This document shows positions 1 to 8,277 of a stretch of DNA of 64,000 nucleotides, in pieces; position 1 is the first letter of the stretch, and each line of letters opens with the position of its first letter. The notes beneath the pieces were generated by a model. It was given only the letters and a program-made list of their open reading frames with translations. It did no database searches and had not been told where the DNA came from. The position numbers and the translations under genes are program-made. Source of the DNA: SYFT01 sp964471115 (GTDB lineage: Bacteria; Acidobacteriota; Vicinamibacteria; Vicinamibacterales; SCN-69-37); contig CAYYFE010000018.1 in NCBI GenBank assembly GCA_964471115.1, positions 1 through 64,000 of the forward strand, in the 5' to 3' direction.

Positions 1-60
1 CAATCCTCAATCCTCAATCCTCAATCCTCAATCCTCAATCCTCAATCCTCAATCCTCAAT
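1..60. repeat. Heptamer tandem repeat at window edge
   Basis: About 8.5 uninterrupted copies of the heptamer CAATCCT, running off the left edge, so the full length is unknown. It ends 17 bp before the stop codon of the minus-strand peptidase gene. No gene is visible in it. Confidence 0.95.
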
Positions 61-77
61 CGTCCGGCGTCAGCGCC

Positions 78-1742
78 CTAGCGCAGCGCCACAAACCTCG
101 GCTCGATGTCCACCGGCACGCCGGTGAGTTTGTCGAGCACGGCCTGCACCGGCGGGCGCACGACCACCATCGTCTTGAGCAGCTCCTGCGCCGCGGCGTA
201 GTCGCCGGTGGCCTGCATGGTCATGATGTCGCGCGTGAGGTTGGCCACCGCGTCCTTGATCTTGCCTTCCACCACCGAGAACGTGCCGTCGGCGTTGACG
301 ACCACCGCGCCGTTGTCGAGCAGGTAGTTCAGCTGCAGCACCTGGCCCCGGCCGTGCGCCGACGTCAGGCCGAAGCGGATCGATCGGAATGATGACGCGA
401 GGAACGTGGTGTACATCGTCCGCGCGACCTCCGCCGACACCACACCCTGGTCGGCCAGCCGCTGCAGGGCCCAGAGGCCCGAGATGTCGGCCTTGGCCTC
501 TTCGAGCGCGCTGTAGGTGTCCTTGAGCGCTTCGCGCGCGGAGATGGTCTGGCCGTGCACCGACTGCGGTCCAAGCCCGTGCATGAGCTCGTGCATCAGG
601 ATGTGGGTGAAGAACGCGTCGAACGAGACCTTGTCGCGGTCGGCCGGCGCGATGGCCACCTGTGCGATCGGCGTCAGCACGTAGCGGAACTTGGCCTCCT
701 GCGTGTTCTTGAGCATCACGCGTTTGGAGCCCTTTTCACGGATGACGCGGTCGTCGTTGGGCAGGTTGAACGCGGCTGTCTGCACCCCGCGATTGCCGTC
801 GCCCGCGCTGAACACGACGTTGACCACGCGCATCGGCGCCATGGCGCCGATCTTCGGACTGCGATACCGCGCGTCGATGGGCAGCGCGTCCTCCAGCCCC
901 TGCAGATGGCCGCCGAAGACATCCAGCTTCTTCGTCTCGGCATCGTCTCGCAGCGTGATGAACGCCTCGAACGCCGCCTTGTAGCCGAACCAGGCGTCTT
1001 CGTACGTTTCGTACGGACCGATCGTGGGCTCGATGGACGCGTCCAGTTCCATCCAGGCGACGTCGGACGCGTAGTAGTCGTTGGTGCGGAACGCGTCAGC
1101 ACGCAGTTCGAGGAACCGCTTCAGCGTCGGCTGGGTGGTGAGGGCGGCGGCCCGGCGCAGGTGGGCTGCGGCGGCCGCCAGCGTGTTCTGATATTCGACC
1201 GAATAGGGCACGGCGGTGAGCGTGCCGGACGCGTTGCGGCGGATGACGGAGAAGAAGCCGACCGCCAGCTGCCGGTCCGCGCCGCGCAGCGTGTTCAGCC
1301 ACGCCTCCACTTCCTCTTTCGTCGCATCAACGGGATAGAAGTTCGCCTGCGGCGGTTTCGGGCCCACGCCGTCGATGAACGGCGCGTTTTCATCAAGGCG
1401 CGACCAGGGCCCCTTGTTGATCAGGAAGTAGTGCAGACGCTTGCGGGCTTCCGGTGAGTCATCCGCCGCCAGTCGTGCCAGCAGGCTGGCGTTATCCGCC
1501 CAGACCTGCTGTAGGAACAGCCCGTCGAACAGCCGCGCGGCCGCCACCATCTCATCGAGCGCCTGTTGCTCGGCCGCCGGCAGGGCCGACACATCCGCCC
1601 CGATGTCGACAGGGGTGAAACGGGCGATCTGAGCGTCGAGCGGCGATGGGGTCACGGGGGGCTCCGAAGGGGCCTGCGCGGTGCAGGCCGACAGCAGGGA
1701 ACAGGAGAGCAACAGGGCCGAAGCCGTCTGTGCAGCGGTCAT
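78..1742 (-). CDS. M49-like (dipeptidyl-peptidase III family) lipoprotein metallopeptidase
   Basis: 554 aa. The N-terminus has a hydrophobic segment ending in a lipobox-like LSAC followed by a Pro-rich spacer, so it is probably a lipoprotein facing the periplasm. The zinc site is visible as HELMH (H384-H388) plus a downstream EEAKAD (E414-D419). This matches the two-motif arrangement of peptidase family M49, except that classical DPP III has a six-residue HEXXGH whereas this protein has a five-residue HEXXH. Predicted role: zinc-dependent peptidase acting on small peptides; the substrate is not predictable. It is divergent from aceE with about 110 bp between starts. Family assignment rests on motif spacing and the HGLGP context; some annotators would call it a generic Zn-dependent hydrolase. 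Confidence 0.75.
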   Translation of the reverse strand: MTAAQTASALLLSCSLLSACTAQAPSEPPVTPSPLDAQIARFTPVDIGADVSALPAAEQQALDEMVAAARLFDGLFLQQVWADNASLLARLAADDSPEARKRLHYFLINKGPWSRLDENAPFIDGVGPKPPQANFYPVDATKEEVEAWLNTLRGADRQLAVGFFSVIRRNASGTLTAVPYSVEYQNTLAAAAAHLRRAAALTTQPTLKRFLELRADAFRTNDYYASDVAWMELDASIEPTIGPYETYEDAWFGYKAAFEAFITLRDDAETKKLDVFGGHLQGLEDALPIDARYRSPKIGAMAPMRVVNVVFSAGDGNRGVQTAAFNLPNDDRVIREKGSKRVMLKNTQEAKFRYVLTPIAQVAIAPADRDKVSFDAFFTHILMHELMHGLGPQSVHGQTISAREALKDTYSALEEAKADISGLWALQRLADQGVVSAEVARTMYTTFLASSFRSIRFGLTSAHGRGQVLQLNYLLDNGAVVVNADGTFSVVEGKIKDAVANLTRDIMTMQATGDYAAAQELLKTMVVVRPPVQAVLDKLTGVPVDIEPRFVALR

Positions 1743-1813
1743 ATGCCTGATCTTGCACGAAATTGCACACCCTGGCGCTGCCGGGCCGTTTCCGGACGGT
1801 CAGGCCGGCGGAC

Positions 1814-1819
1814 TACAAT
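1814..1819 (+). promoter_or_regulatory. Candidate -10 element of aceE
   Basis: TACAAT lies 33 bp before the aceE ATG in the divergent intergenic region. No convincing -35 is seen 17 bp upstream. An AAGGAG ribosome-binding-like sequence follows at 1832-1837, unusually far (14 bp) from the ATG. A direct repeat of TTGCAC (about 1753-1768) lies further upstream and could be a regulator site. Confidence 0.4.
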
Positions 1820-1851
1820 AGAGGGCTTACGAAGGAGCAGGGCAGACGACG

Positions 1852-4560
1852 ATGAAGAACATGGCACCAGACGACGCGCAGGCACAGGCGACCGTGGAGG
1901 AGTCCATCGAGACTCGGGAGTGGCTGGAGTCGCTCGACTACGTCCTCCAGACCGGCGACAAGAGCCGGGTGTTCCGCCTGCTGGACGCGTTGCGCACCCG
2001 GGCCCGGGCCCAGGGGTTCCGCGAGCCGTTTTCCTCCAACACCCCGTACATCAACACGATTCCCGCCACCGAGCAGGTGCCCTATCCGGGCGACCGCGAG
2101 CTCGAACGGCGCATCAAGAGCTTCGTGCGCTGGAATGCGCTGGCCATGGTCGTGCGCGCCAACCGCGAGTCGGACGGCATCGGCGGCCACATTTCGACCT
2201 ACGCGTCGGCGGCCACCCTCTACGAGGTCGCGTTCAACCACTTCTTCCGCGGCAAGGATGCCGGCCACGACGCCGACATCATCTACTTCCAGGGCCACGC
2301 GTCACCGGGCGTGTATGCGCGCGCGTTCCTCGAGGGCCGGCTGACCGAAGAGCACCTGCGCAACTTCCGCCACGAACTGCGTGAGGGCGGCGGCCTGTCG
2401 TCCTACCCGCACCCGTGGCTGATGCCCGAGTTCTGGGAATACCCGACCGTGTCGATGGGCCTGGGCCCGCTGATGGCGATCTACCAGGCGCGGTTCAACC
2501 GCTACCTCGAGAACCGCGGCCTCAAGCCGGCGTCCGACCAGAAGGTGTGGGCGTTCCTCGGCGACGGCGAAACCGACGAGCCGGAGGCGCTGGGCGCGAT
2601 CTCGCTGGCCGCGCGCGAGAAACTCGACAACCTGATCTTCGTCATCAACTGCAACCTGCAGCGGCTCGACGGGCCGGTGCGCGGCAACGGCCAGATCATC
2701 CAGGAACTGGAGGCCGTGTTCCGCGGCGCCGGCTGGAACGTCATCAAGGTGCTGTGGGGCACCGAGTGGGATGAACTGCTCGCGCGCGACACCGAAGGCC
2801 TGCTGGTCAAGCGCATGGGCGAAGTGGTGGACGGCGAATACCAGCGCTACGTCGTCGAAGACGGCGCGTACCTGCGCAAGCACTTCTGGGGCAAGGATCC
2901 GCGCCTCGAGGCGATGGTGCGGCACCTGTCGGATGCCGACCTCAAGAAGCTGCACGTCGGCGGGCACGATCCCGTCAAGGTCTACAACGCGTACCGCGCG
3001 GCGGTCACGTCGAAGGGCGCGCCCACGGTCATCCTGGCACGCACGATCAAGGGCTACGGTCTGGGCGAGGCCGGTGAAGGCAAGAACATCACGCACCAGC
3101 AGAAGAAGATGAACGAGGGCGACCTCAAACACTTCCGCAGCCGGTTCAACGTGCCGATCTCCGACAGCCAGGTGGCCGAAGCGCCGTTTTACCGGCCGGA
3201 CGAGAAGTCGGCCGAGCTGAAGTACATGCTCGACCGCCGCCAGTCGCTGGGCGGGGCGGTGCCGCGCCGGATGGTGCGCGCCGAGAAGCTCCCGGCCGCG
3301 GTGGCCTCGTCGGTCGCAGCCGACTTTGCCGAGTTCTACCAGGGCACCGAAGGCCGCAAGGCGTCCACCACGATGGTGTTCGTCAAGATGCTGACCAAGC
3401 TGCTCAAGGACAAGCAGATTGGCAAACTCGTCGTGCCGATCGTGCCCGACGAAGCGCGCACCTTCGGCATGGAGTCGCTCTTCAAGCAGGTGGGCATCTA
3501 CTCGAGCATCGGCCAGCTGTATGAGCCGGTCGACATCTCGCAGCTGCTCTATTACAAGGAAGCCAAGGACGGGCAGATCCTCGAGGAGGGCATCACCGAG
3601 GCCGGATCGATTTCGTCGTGGATTGCGGCGGGCACGGCGTATGCCGCGCACGGCGTGAACACGATTCCGTTCTTCATCTTCTACTCGATGTTCGGCTTCC
3701 AGCGGGTGGGCGACTTCATCTGGGCCGCCGCCGACGCGCGCTGCCGCGGCTTCCTGCTGGGCGGCACGTCCGGCCGCACGACGCTGGCCGGCGAAGGTCT
3801 GCAGCACCAGGACGGCAACAGCCACACGCTGGCGCTGACCGTGCCCACCTGCCGCGCCTACGACCCGGCCTACGCGTTTGAACTGGCCGCGATCATTGAG
3901 GACGGCATCAAGCGGATGTACATCGACGGGGAAGACTGCTTCTACTACATCACCGTGATGAACGAGCAGTACGACATGCCGACGATGCCCGCGGGCAAGG
4001 AGGTGCGGGCCGGCATCATCAAGGGCCTGTACCGCTTCGCGGCGGCCAAGGACGTCAAGAAGGCGAAACACCGCGCGCAGCTGCTGGGCAGCGGCACGAT
4101 CCTCAACGAGGTCGTCAAGGCGCAGGCGATGCTGGCCGACTACGGCGTGGCCGCCGATGTGTGGAGCGCGACCAGCTACAACGAGCTCTATCGCGACGGC
4201 CATGCCGCCGAGCGGTGGAACCGTCTGCACCCGACCGAGACGCCGAAGGTGCCGTACGTGACCGAGTGCCTCGCCAAGACCGAGGGCGTCATCGTGGCCG
4301 CGTCGGATTACCTGAAGAGCCAGCCCGACATGATTGCGCGCTGGGTGGGCCGGCCGATGGTCACGCTGGGCACCGACGGCTTCGGCCGCTCGGAGGACCG
4401 GCAGTCGCTGCGCGACTTCTTCGAGGTGGATGCGCGGTACATCGTGGTCGCCACGTTGTCGGCGCTGCAGCAGCAGGGCGAGGTTGACGCCAAGGTCGTG
4501 GCCAAAGCCATCGCGGACCTCGGCATCAACCCGGACAAGCCGAACCCGGCGATTTCCTAG
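1852..4560 (+). CDS. aceE: Pyruvate dehydrogenase E1 component, homodimeric type
   Basis: 902 aa, close to the 887 aa of E. coli AceE. It decarboxylates pyruvate with thiamine diphosphate and transfers the acetyl group to the lipoyl arm of E2. The ThDP/Mg motif begins at GDGETDEP (from residue 237) and ends with NCNLQRLDGP about 30 residues later, as in homodimeric E1 enzymes. The C-terminal half contains transketolase-like blocks such as EGITEAGS and GRTTLAGEGLQHQDG. First gene of aceE-aceF-lpd, only 17 bp before aceF. An alternative ATG three codons in gives a similar N-terminus. No truncation or insertion was noticed, unlike the next two genes. Confidence 0.97.
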   Translation: MKNMAPDDAQAQATVEESIETREWLESLDYVLQTGDKSRVFRLLDALRTRARAQGFREPFSSNTPYINTIPATEQVPYPGDRELERRIKSFVRWNALAMVVRANRESDGIGGHISTYASAATLYEVAFNHFFRGKDAGHDADIIYFQGHASPGVYARAFLEGRLTEEHLRNFRHELREGGGLSSYPHPWLMPEFWEYPTVSMGLGPLMAIYQARFNRYLENRGLKPASDQKVWAFLGDGETDEPEALGAISLAAREKLDNLIFVINCNLQRLDGPVRGNGQIIQELEAVFRGAGWNVIKVLWGTEWDELLARDTEGLLVKRMGEVVDGEYQRYVVEDGAYLRKHFWGKDPRLEAMVRHLSDADLKKLHVGGHDPVKVYNAYRAAVTSKGAPTVILARTIKGYGLGEAGEGKNITHQQKKMNEGDLKHFRSRFNVPISDSQVAEAPFYRPDEKSAELKYMLDRRQSLGGAVPRRMVRAEKLPAAVASSVAADFAEFYQGTEGRKASTTMVFVKMLTKLLKDKQIGKLVVPIVPDEARTFGMESLFKQVGIYSSIGQLYEPVDISQLLYYKEAKDGQILEEGITEAGSISSWIAAGTAYAAHGVNTIPFFIFYSMFGFQRVGDFIWAAADARCRGFLLGGTSGRTTLAGEGLQHQDGNSHTLALTVPTCRAYDPAYAFELAAIIEDGIKRMYIDGEDCFYYITVMNEQYDMPTMPAGKEVRAGIIKGLYRFAAAKDVKKAKHRAQLLGSGTILNEVVKAQAMLADYGVAADVWSATSYNELYRDGHAAERWNRLHPTETPKVPYVTECLAKTEGVIVAASDYLKSQPDMIARWVGRPMVTLGTDGFGRSEDRQSLRDFFEVDARYIVVATLSALQQQGEVDAKVVAKAIADLGINPDKPNPAIS

Positions 4561-4577
4561 CAGGGAGACTGACAACG

Positions 4578-5882
4578 ATGGCCGCAGTCGAGTTCAAGGT
4601 TCCCGAGCTGGGAGAAAACGTCGAAAAGGGCGATGTCGTCCGTGTCCTGGTGAAGGCCGGCGACACGATTGCCGTCGATCAGCCGATCTTCGAGCTGGAG
4701 ACGGACAAAGCCACGATTGAAGTGCCGTCCACCGTGGCCGGCACTATCACAGACCTGCGCATCAAGGAAGGCGACAAGGTCAAGCCGGGGCAGACGGTGC
4801 TGACGGTGCAGGGCTCTGGGGTCCAGGGTCCTGGGGTCCAGGGTCCAGGGTCTGAGGGTCCAGGGTCCGAGGGTCCAGGGTCCAGGGTGCAGGAGCCGGT
4901 CCGCGAAGAAGCCGACACCAAGATCGTCAACATCGCGACCGCTCGTCCGATGGCGGTCCCGCCGCCGTCGACGGGCGCCGTCGTGCCGGCCGCGCCGTCG
5001 GTGCGTCGGTTCGCGCGTGAGCTGGGCGTCGACATCAGCCAGGTGCCCGGCACCGGTCCCGGCGGCCGCATCGGCCAGGAAGACGTGAAGGCCTACGTCA
5101 AGTCCACGATGACGTCAGGCCCTTCGACTGGCGCTCAGGGCTTCGGCGGCCGCGGCGCGTATGCGCCGCTGCCCGACTTCTCGAAGTGGGGCAGTGTCGA
5201 GACCAGGCCCATGTCGAACATCCGTCGCAAGACGGCGGAGCATCTGACGCAGGCGTGGATGGCGCCGGCGGTGACGCAGAACGACAAGGCCGACCTGTCG
5301 GGGTTCGACGCGTTCCGCGACGCATATGGCGCGCGGGTGGAGAAGGCCGGCGGCAAGCTGACGATCACGGCGGTCGTCATCAAGATCCTGGCGGCGGCGA
5401 TCGACAAGTACCCGCAGTTCGGCTCGTCGGTCGACATGGCCCACAGTGCCATCGTCTACAAGGCCTATCGGCACATCGGCGTGGCGGTCGACACACCCAA
5501 CGGGCTGCTCGTGCCGGTCATCCGCGACGTGAACCGCAAGACCATCACGGAGATCGCCGTCGAACTGGCGACGTTGTCGCAGAAGGCGCGTGACAAGAAG
5601 CTGAGCCTCGACGAGATGTCGGGCGGCGTGATGTCGGTCACCAACCTGGGCGGCATCGGCGGCACGTCGTTTTCGCCGATCGTCAATCAGCCCGAGGTGG
5701 CCATCCTCGGCCTGTCGCGCAGCAACATCGAACCGGTGTGGGACGGCACGCAGTTCGTGCCGCGGCCCATGCTGCCGCTGTCACTGTCGTACGACCATCG
5801 CGTCATCGACGGCGCCGACGCCGCGCGCTTCCTGCGCTTCATCGTCGACGCCCTCGAATCGCCGCTGACGATGGTGCTGTAA
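4578..5882 (+). CDS. aceF: Dihydrolipoyl acetyltransferase, pyruvate dehydrogenase E2
   Basis: 434 aa. Order: one N-terminal lipoyl domain (residues 1-75, lipoyl lysine K44 in ETDKATIE), a flexible linker, a peripheral subunit-binding domain (about 135-175, VRRFARELGVDISQVPGTGP), and the acyltransferase domain with the catalytic DHRVIDGADAARF block near residue 405. It moves acetyl groups from E1 to CoA. Two repeats are embedded in frame: a GGTCCAGGGTCC-type minisatellite encoding Gly/Pro/Val/Gln-rich sequence in the linker after the lipoyl domain (about 79-105), and a CTTCGAC-type repeat encoding GPSTGAQGFGG after the binding domain (about 180-190). Both lie in interdomain linkers, where length changes should be tolerated. 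A good GGGAGACT-like ribosome-binding site precedes the ATG. Confidence 0.96.
   Translation: MAAVEFKVPELGENVEKGDVVRVLVKAGDTIAVDQPIFELETDKATIEVPSTVAGTITDLRIKEGDKVKPGQTVLTVQGSGVQGPGVQGPGSEGPGSEGPGSRVQEPVREEADTKIVNIATARPMAVPPPSTGAVVPAAPSVRRFARELGVDISQVPGTGPGGRIGQEDVKAYVKSTMTSGPSTGAQGFGGRGAYAPLPDFSKWGSVETRPMSNIRRKTAEHLTQAWMAPAVTQNDKADLSGFDAFRDAYGARVEKAGGKLTITAVVIKILAAAIDKYPQFGSSVDMAHSAIVYKAYRHIGVAVDTPNGLLVPVIRDVNRKTITEIAVELATLSQKARDKKLSLDEMSGGVMSVTNLGGIGGTSFSPIVNQPEVAILGLSRSNIEPVWDGTQFVPRPMLPLSLSYDHRVIDGADAARFLRFIVDALESPLTMVL
4812..4890 (+). repeat. GGTCCAGGGTCC minisatellite inside aceF
   Basis: Imperfect tandem copies of GGTCCAGGGT / GGTCTGAGGGTCC translate in frame as a Gly-Pro-Gly-Ser/Val/Glu-Gln tract in the aceF linker. 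The reverse complement of the same unit forms a non-coding array at 44499-44570. Confidence 0.85.
5116..5150 (+). repeat. CTTCGAC-type repeat inside aceF
   Basis: Begins with CCCTTCGACTGGCGCTCAGG followed by GCTTCGG, and closely resembles the element at 7022-7056 in lpd. It reads in frame as GPSTGAQGFGG in the linker before the acyltransferase domain. Confidence 0.7.
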
Positions 5883-5885
5883 AAG

Positions 5886-6265
5886 CATTGGGTTGGCACA
5901 GTAGGCATGTAGACATGTAGGCGAGCTTTTGAAATGCGTGTCACGTATTCCGAAAGCCCTTCTACATGCCTACATGCCTACTGTGCTGACAAGAGTTTTT
6001 GGGGAGTGATCGATTGGGTCGACACAGTAGACATGTAGACATGTAGGCGAGCTTTTGAAATGCGTGTCACGTATTTCGAAAGCCCTTCTACATGCCTACA
6101 TGCCTCCTGTGTTGACAAGAGTTCTTGGGGAGTCATCGATTGGGTCGACACAGCAGACATGTAGACATGTAGGCGAGCTTTTGAAATGCGTGTCACGTAT
6201 TTCGAAGGTCCTTCTACATGCCTACATGCCTCCTGTGCTGACAAGAGATTTTGGGGAGTCATCGA
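5886..6265. repeat. Three tandem 125-126 bp palindromic units between aceF and lpd
   Basis: This 383-bp gap holds three near-identical units (GGG anchors at 5891, 6016 and 6142). Most of each unit is one long imperfect palindrome: in unit 2, CACAGTAGACATGTAGACAT pairs with CTACATGCCTACATGCCTCC, nested inside are GCTTTTGAAAT and ATTTCGAAAGC, and the centre is GTGTCAC at about 6065-6071. Each unit ends in TTGGGGAGTSATCGA. In unit 3 that end is the lpd ribosome-binding site and is followed by ATG; in units 1 and 2 it is followed by TTG and then a short frame. A fragment (CCTACATGCCTACATGCCT) recurs at 51499-51517. No gene is supported here. Confidence 0.9.
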
Positions 6266-7696
6266 ATGTCTTCAACGCAACTGGTAGTCATTGGCGGCGG
6301 TCCGGGTGGATACGCGGCCGCGTTTTACGGCGCCGACCTGGGCATGCAGGTCACCCTGGTCGACATGGAGCCGAACCCGGGCGGCGTGTGTCTGTACCGC
6401 GGGTGCATCCCGTCCAAGGCGCTGCTGCACGTGGCAAAGGTCGCCAGCGAAGCGAAACACGCGTCGCATTGGGGCCTGACGTACGCCGAGCCCACGATTG
6501 ACCTCGACAAGTTGCGCGGTTTCAAGGAGTCGGTGGTGCAGAAGCTCACCGGCGGCCTGGGCCAGCTCTCCAAGCAGCGGAAGATCACGTTCATCCAGGG
6601 CAAGGCGTCGTTTGTGGACGCGAAGAATCTGTCGATTGAACTGACCGCCGGCGGCACGCAGGCGCTGCAGTTCGAGCACTGCATCATCGCGACGGGGTCG
6701 TATCCCACGCGGATTCCCGGGCTCGACGTGAAGAGCGATCGGCTGATGGACTCCACCGGCGCGCTGGACCTGCCGGAGATTCCGAAGACGCTGCTCGTCG
6801 TGGGCGGCGGGTACATCGGACTGGAACTGGGATCGGTCTACGCGGCGCTCGGCACCAAGGTCACCGTGGTCGAGATGACCGACGGCCTGCTGCCCGGCGC
6901 CGATCGCGACCTGGTGACGTTCCTTGCGCGGCGTCTTGAAACGACGCTCCACAAGATTCTGCTCAAGACGCGCGTGACCGGCATGAAGGAGGCCAAGAAC
7001 GGCCTCACGGTCACGATGGAAGGGCCTTCGACAGGCTCAGGCCAGGGCGAAGTCACTGAAACAACCTACGACCGCGTGCTGGTGTCGATCGGCCGCCGGC
7101 CGAACTCGGCGATTCCCGGCCTCGACAAGACGGGGGTCACGGTCAACGAGCGCGGATTCATCCCCGTCGATGCGCAGATGCGCACGAACGTGGCCGGCAT
7201 CTCGGCCATCGGCGACGTGGTGGGCGAGCCGATGCTGGCGCACAAGGCGTCCCACGAAGCGAAGGTGGCGGTGGAAGCCATCCTCGGGCACAAGGTGGCG
7301 TTTGAGCCGCAGGCGATTCCGGCCGTCGTGTTCACCGACCCCGAAGTGGCGTGGTGCGGCCTGACCGAAACCGATGCGAAGAAGCAGGGCCGCAAGGTGG
7401 AGATTGCCAAGTTCCCGTGGGCGGCGCTGGGCCGCGCGCTGGCGATCGACCGGCCGGACGGCATGACGAAGCTCGTCATTGATCCGGCCACGGAACGCAT
7501 CCTGGGCGTCGGCATCGTCGGCGCGGGCGCGGGCGAGCTGATCGCCGAAGGCGTGCTGGCCGTCGAGATGGCCGCGCTGGCGAGTGACCTGAAGTTGTCC
7601 ATCCATCCGCATCCGACCATGTCGGAAACGCTGATGGAGGCCGCCGAAGTATTCTTCGGCCACTCGACACACGTATATCGACCCAAAAAGAAGTAG
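6266..7696 (+). CDS. lpdA: Dihydrolipoyl dehydrogenase, E3
   Basis: 476 aa from the ATG at 6266. This start is preferred over an upstream in-frame TTG at 6251 because GGGGAG lies 7 bp before it and the protein then begins directly with the FAD strand QLVVIGGGPGGYAA. The redox-active disulfide is in GGVCLYRGCIPSKALL, the NAD motif is VVGGGYIGLELGS, and the catalytic His-Glu pair is in HPHPTMSE near the C-terminus. It reoxidises the dihydrolipoyl arm of E2 using FAD and NAD+. A CTTCGACAGGCTCAGG repeat is embedded in frame (residues about 252-263, GPSTGSGQGE), between beta strands of the NAD domain region. Its translation start lies at the end of the third repeat unit, so the repeat array may affect expression relative to aceEF. 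Confidence 0.96.
   Translation: MSSTQLVVIGGGPGGYAAAFYGADLGMQVTLVDMEPNPGGVCLYRGCIPSKALLHVAKVASEAKHASHWGLTYAEPTIDLDKLRGFKESVVQKLTGGLGQLSKQRKITFIQGKASFVDAKNLSIELTAGGTQALQFEHCIIATGSYPTRIPGLDVKSDRLMDSTGALDLPEIPKTLLVVGGGYIGLELGSVYAALGTKVTVVEMTDGLLPGADRDLVTFLARRLETTLHKILLKTRVTGMKEAKNGLTVTMEGPSTGSGQGEVTETTYDRVLVSIGRRPNSAIPGLDKTGVTVNERGFIPVDAQMRTNVAGISAIGDVVGEPMLAHKASHEAKVAVEAILGHKVAFEPQAIPAVVFTDPEVAWCGLTETDAKKQGRKVEIAKFPWAALGRALAIDRPDGMTKLVIDPATERILGVGIVGAGAGELIAEGVLAVEMAALASDLKLSIHPHPTMSETLMEAAEVFFGHSTHVYRPKKK
7022..7056 (+). repeat. CTTCGACAGGCTCAGG repeat inside lpd
   Basis: GGGCCTTCGACAGGCTCAGG followed by CCAGGGCGAAG reads in frame as GPSTGSGQGE. It is the same family as 5116-5150 in aceF, two genes of one operon carrying it. 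Confidence 0.75.
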
Positions 7697-7719
7697 GCTG
7701 AGACTCAGAGGAGTCGGCC

Positions 7720-8178
7720 ATGGACGCGTTGAGCGTTCCAGGTGAAACCTGGGCAATGGTCGGACGGCTGGCGCTGGCCACCGTCCTCGGTGCGCTGGTG
7801 GGGATCAATCGCGAGATGTCGCGCAAGCCGGCCGGCCTGCGCACCCACGCGCTGGTGTCGCTGGCGGCGGCGCTCGCCACACTGGTCGGGATGTTGCTGA
7901 CGGCTGGTCCGGCGGGGGATCCGTCGGCCCCCGCGCGCATCATCCAGGGCATCGTCGCCGGCGTCGGTTTCATTGGCGGCGGCGTCATCATGTTTCGCGA
8001 AGACATCCACGCCACACACGGACTGACCACGGCGGCATCGATCTGGGTGGTGTCGGCGGTCGGTGTCGCGGTGGGCGGCGGGCTGTGGCGCACCGCCACG
8101 GCTGCCGTGGTGCTGACGCTGCTCGTCCTGTCGGTGGGCCGTCGCGTCGACAAAGCCCTGAACCACGCACACGACTGA
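7720..8178 (+). CDS. MgtC/SapB family membrane protein
   Basis: 152 aa, a usual length for short MgtC/SapB proteins. Four to five hydrophobic segments are apparent. The family signature is visible at the N-terminus as ATVLGALVGINREMSRKPAG followed by LRTHALVSLAAAL, and GxGFIGGGVI follows in the middle. Family members are linked to magnesium limitation and ATP synthase modulation in pathogens; the role here is unknown. A GGAG-like site precedes the ATG. It sits 23 bp after lpd on the same strand, but there is no functional link to pyruvate dehydrogenase. A GC-rich hairpin follows. Confidence 0.88.
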   Translation: MDALSVPGETWAMVGRLALATVLGALVGINREMSRKPAGLRTHALVSLAAALATLVGMLLTAGPAGDPSAPARIIQGIVAGVGFIGGGVIMFREDIHATHGLTTAASIWVVSAVGVAVGGGLWRTATAAVVLTLLVLSVGRRVDKALNHAHD

Positions 8179-8190
8179 CTTTTCGGCAGC

Positions 8191-8211
8191 GGCGGCGGAA
8201 TATCCGCCGCC
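8191..8211 (+). terminator. Hairpin after the MgtC-like gene
   Basis: GGCGGCGGA and TCCGCCGCC pair perfectly around an ATA loop, followed by GTTTGG. The short T tract makes it a weak intrinsic-terminator candidate; it lies 13 bp after the stop codon. Confidence 0.5.
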
Positions 8212-8277
8212 GTTTGGCCTCGCCGCCGGCTCATCCCGGCCGGTGCCGGTTAATCCACTGATTCAGAAGGACTTGCC

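Noticed and set aside
2302..4575. 757-codon open frame antisense to aceE
   Set aside because: Low-complexity Arg/His/Leu-rich translation typical of the complement of GC-rich coding DNA; aceE on the other strand has all catalytic motifs.
5886..6265. CRISPR array
   Set aside because: The three units are contiguous near-identical 125-bp copies without variable spacers, and no cas genes are present.
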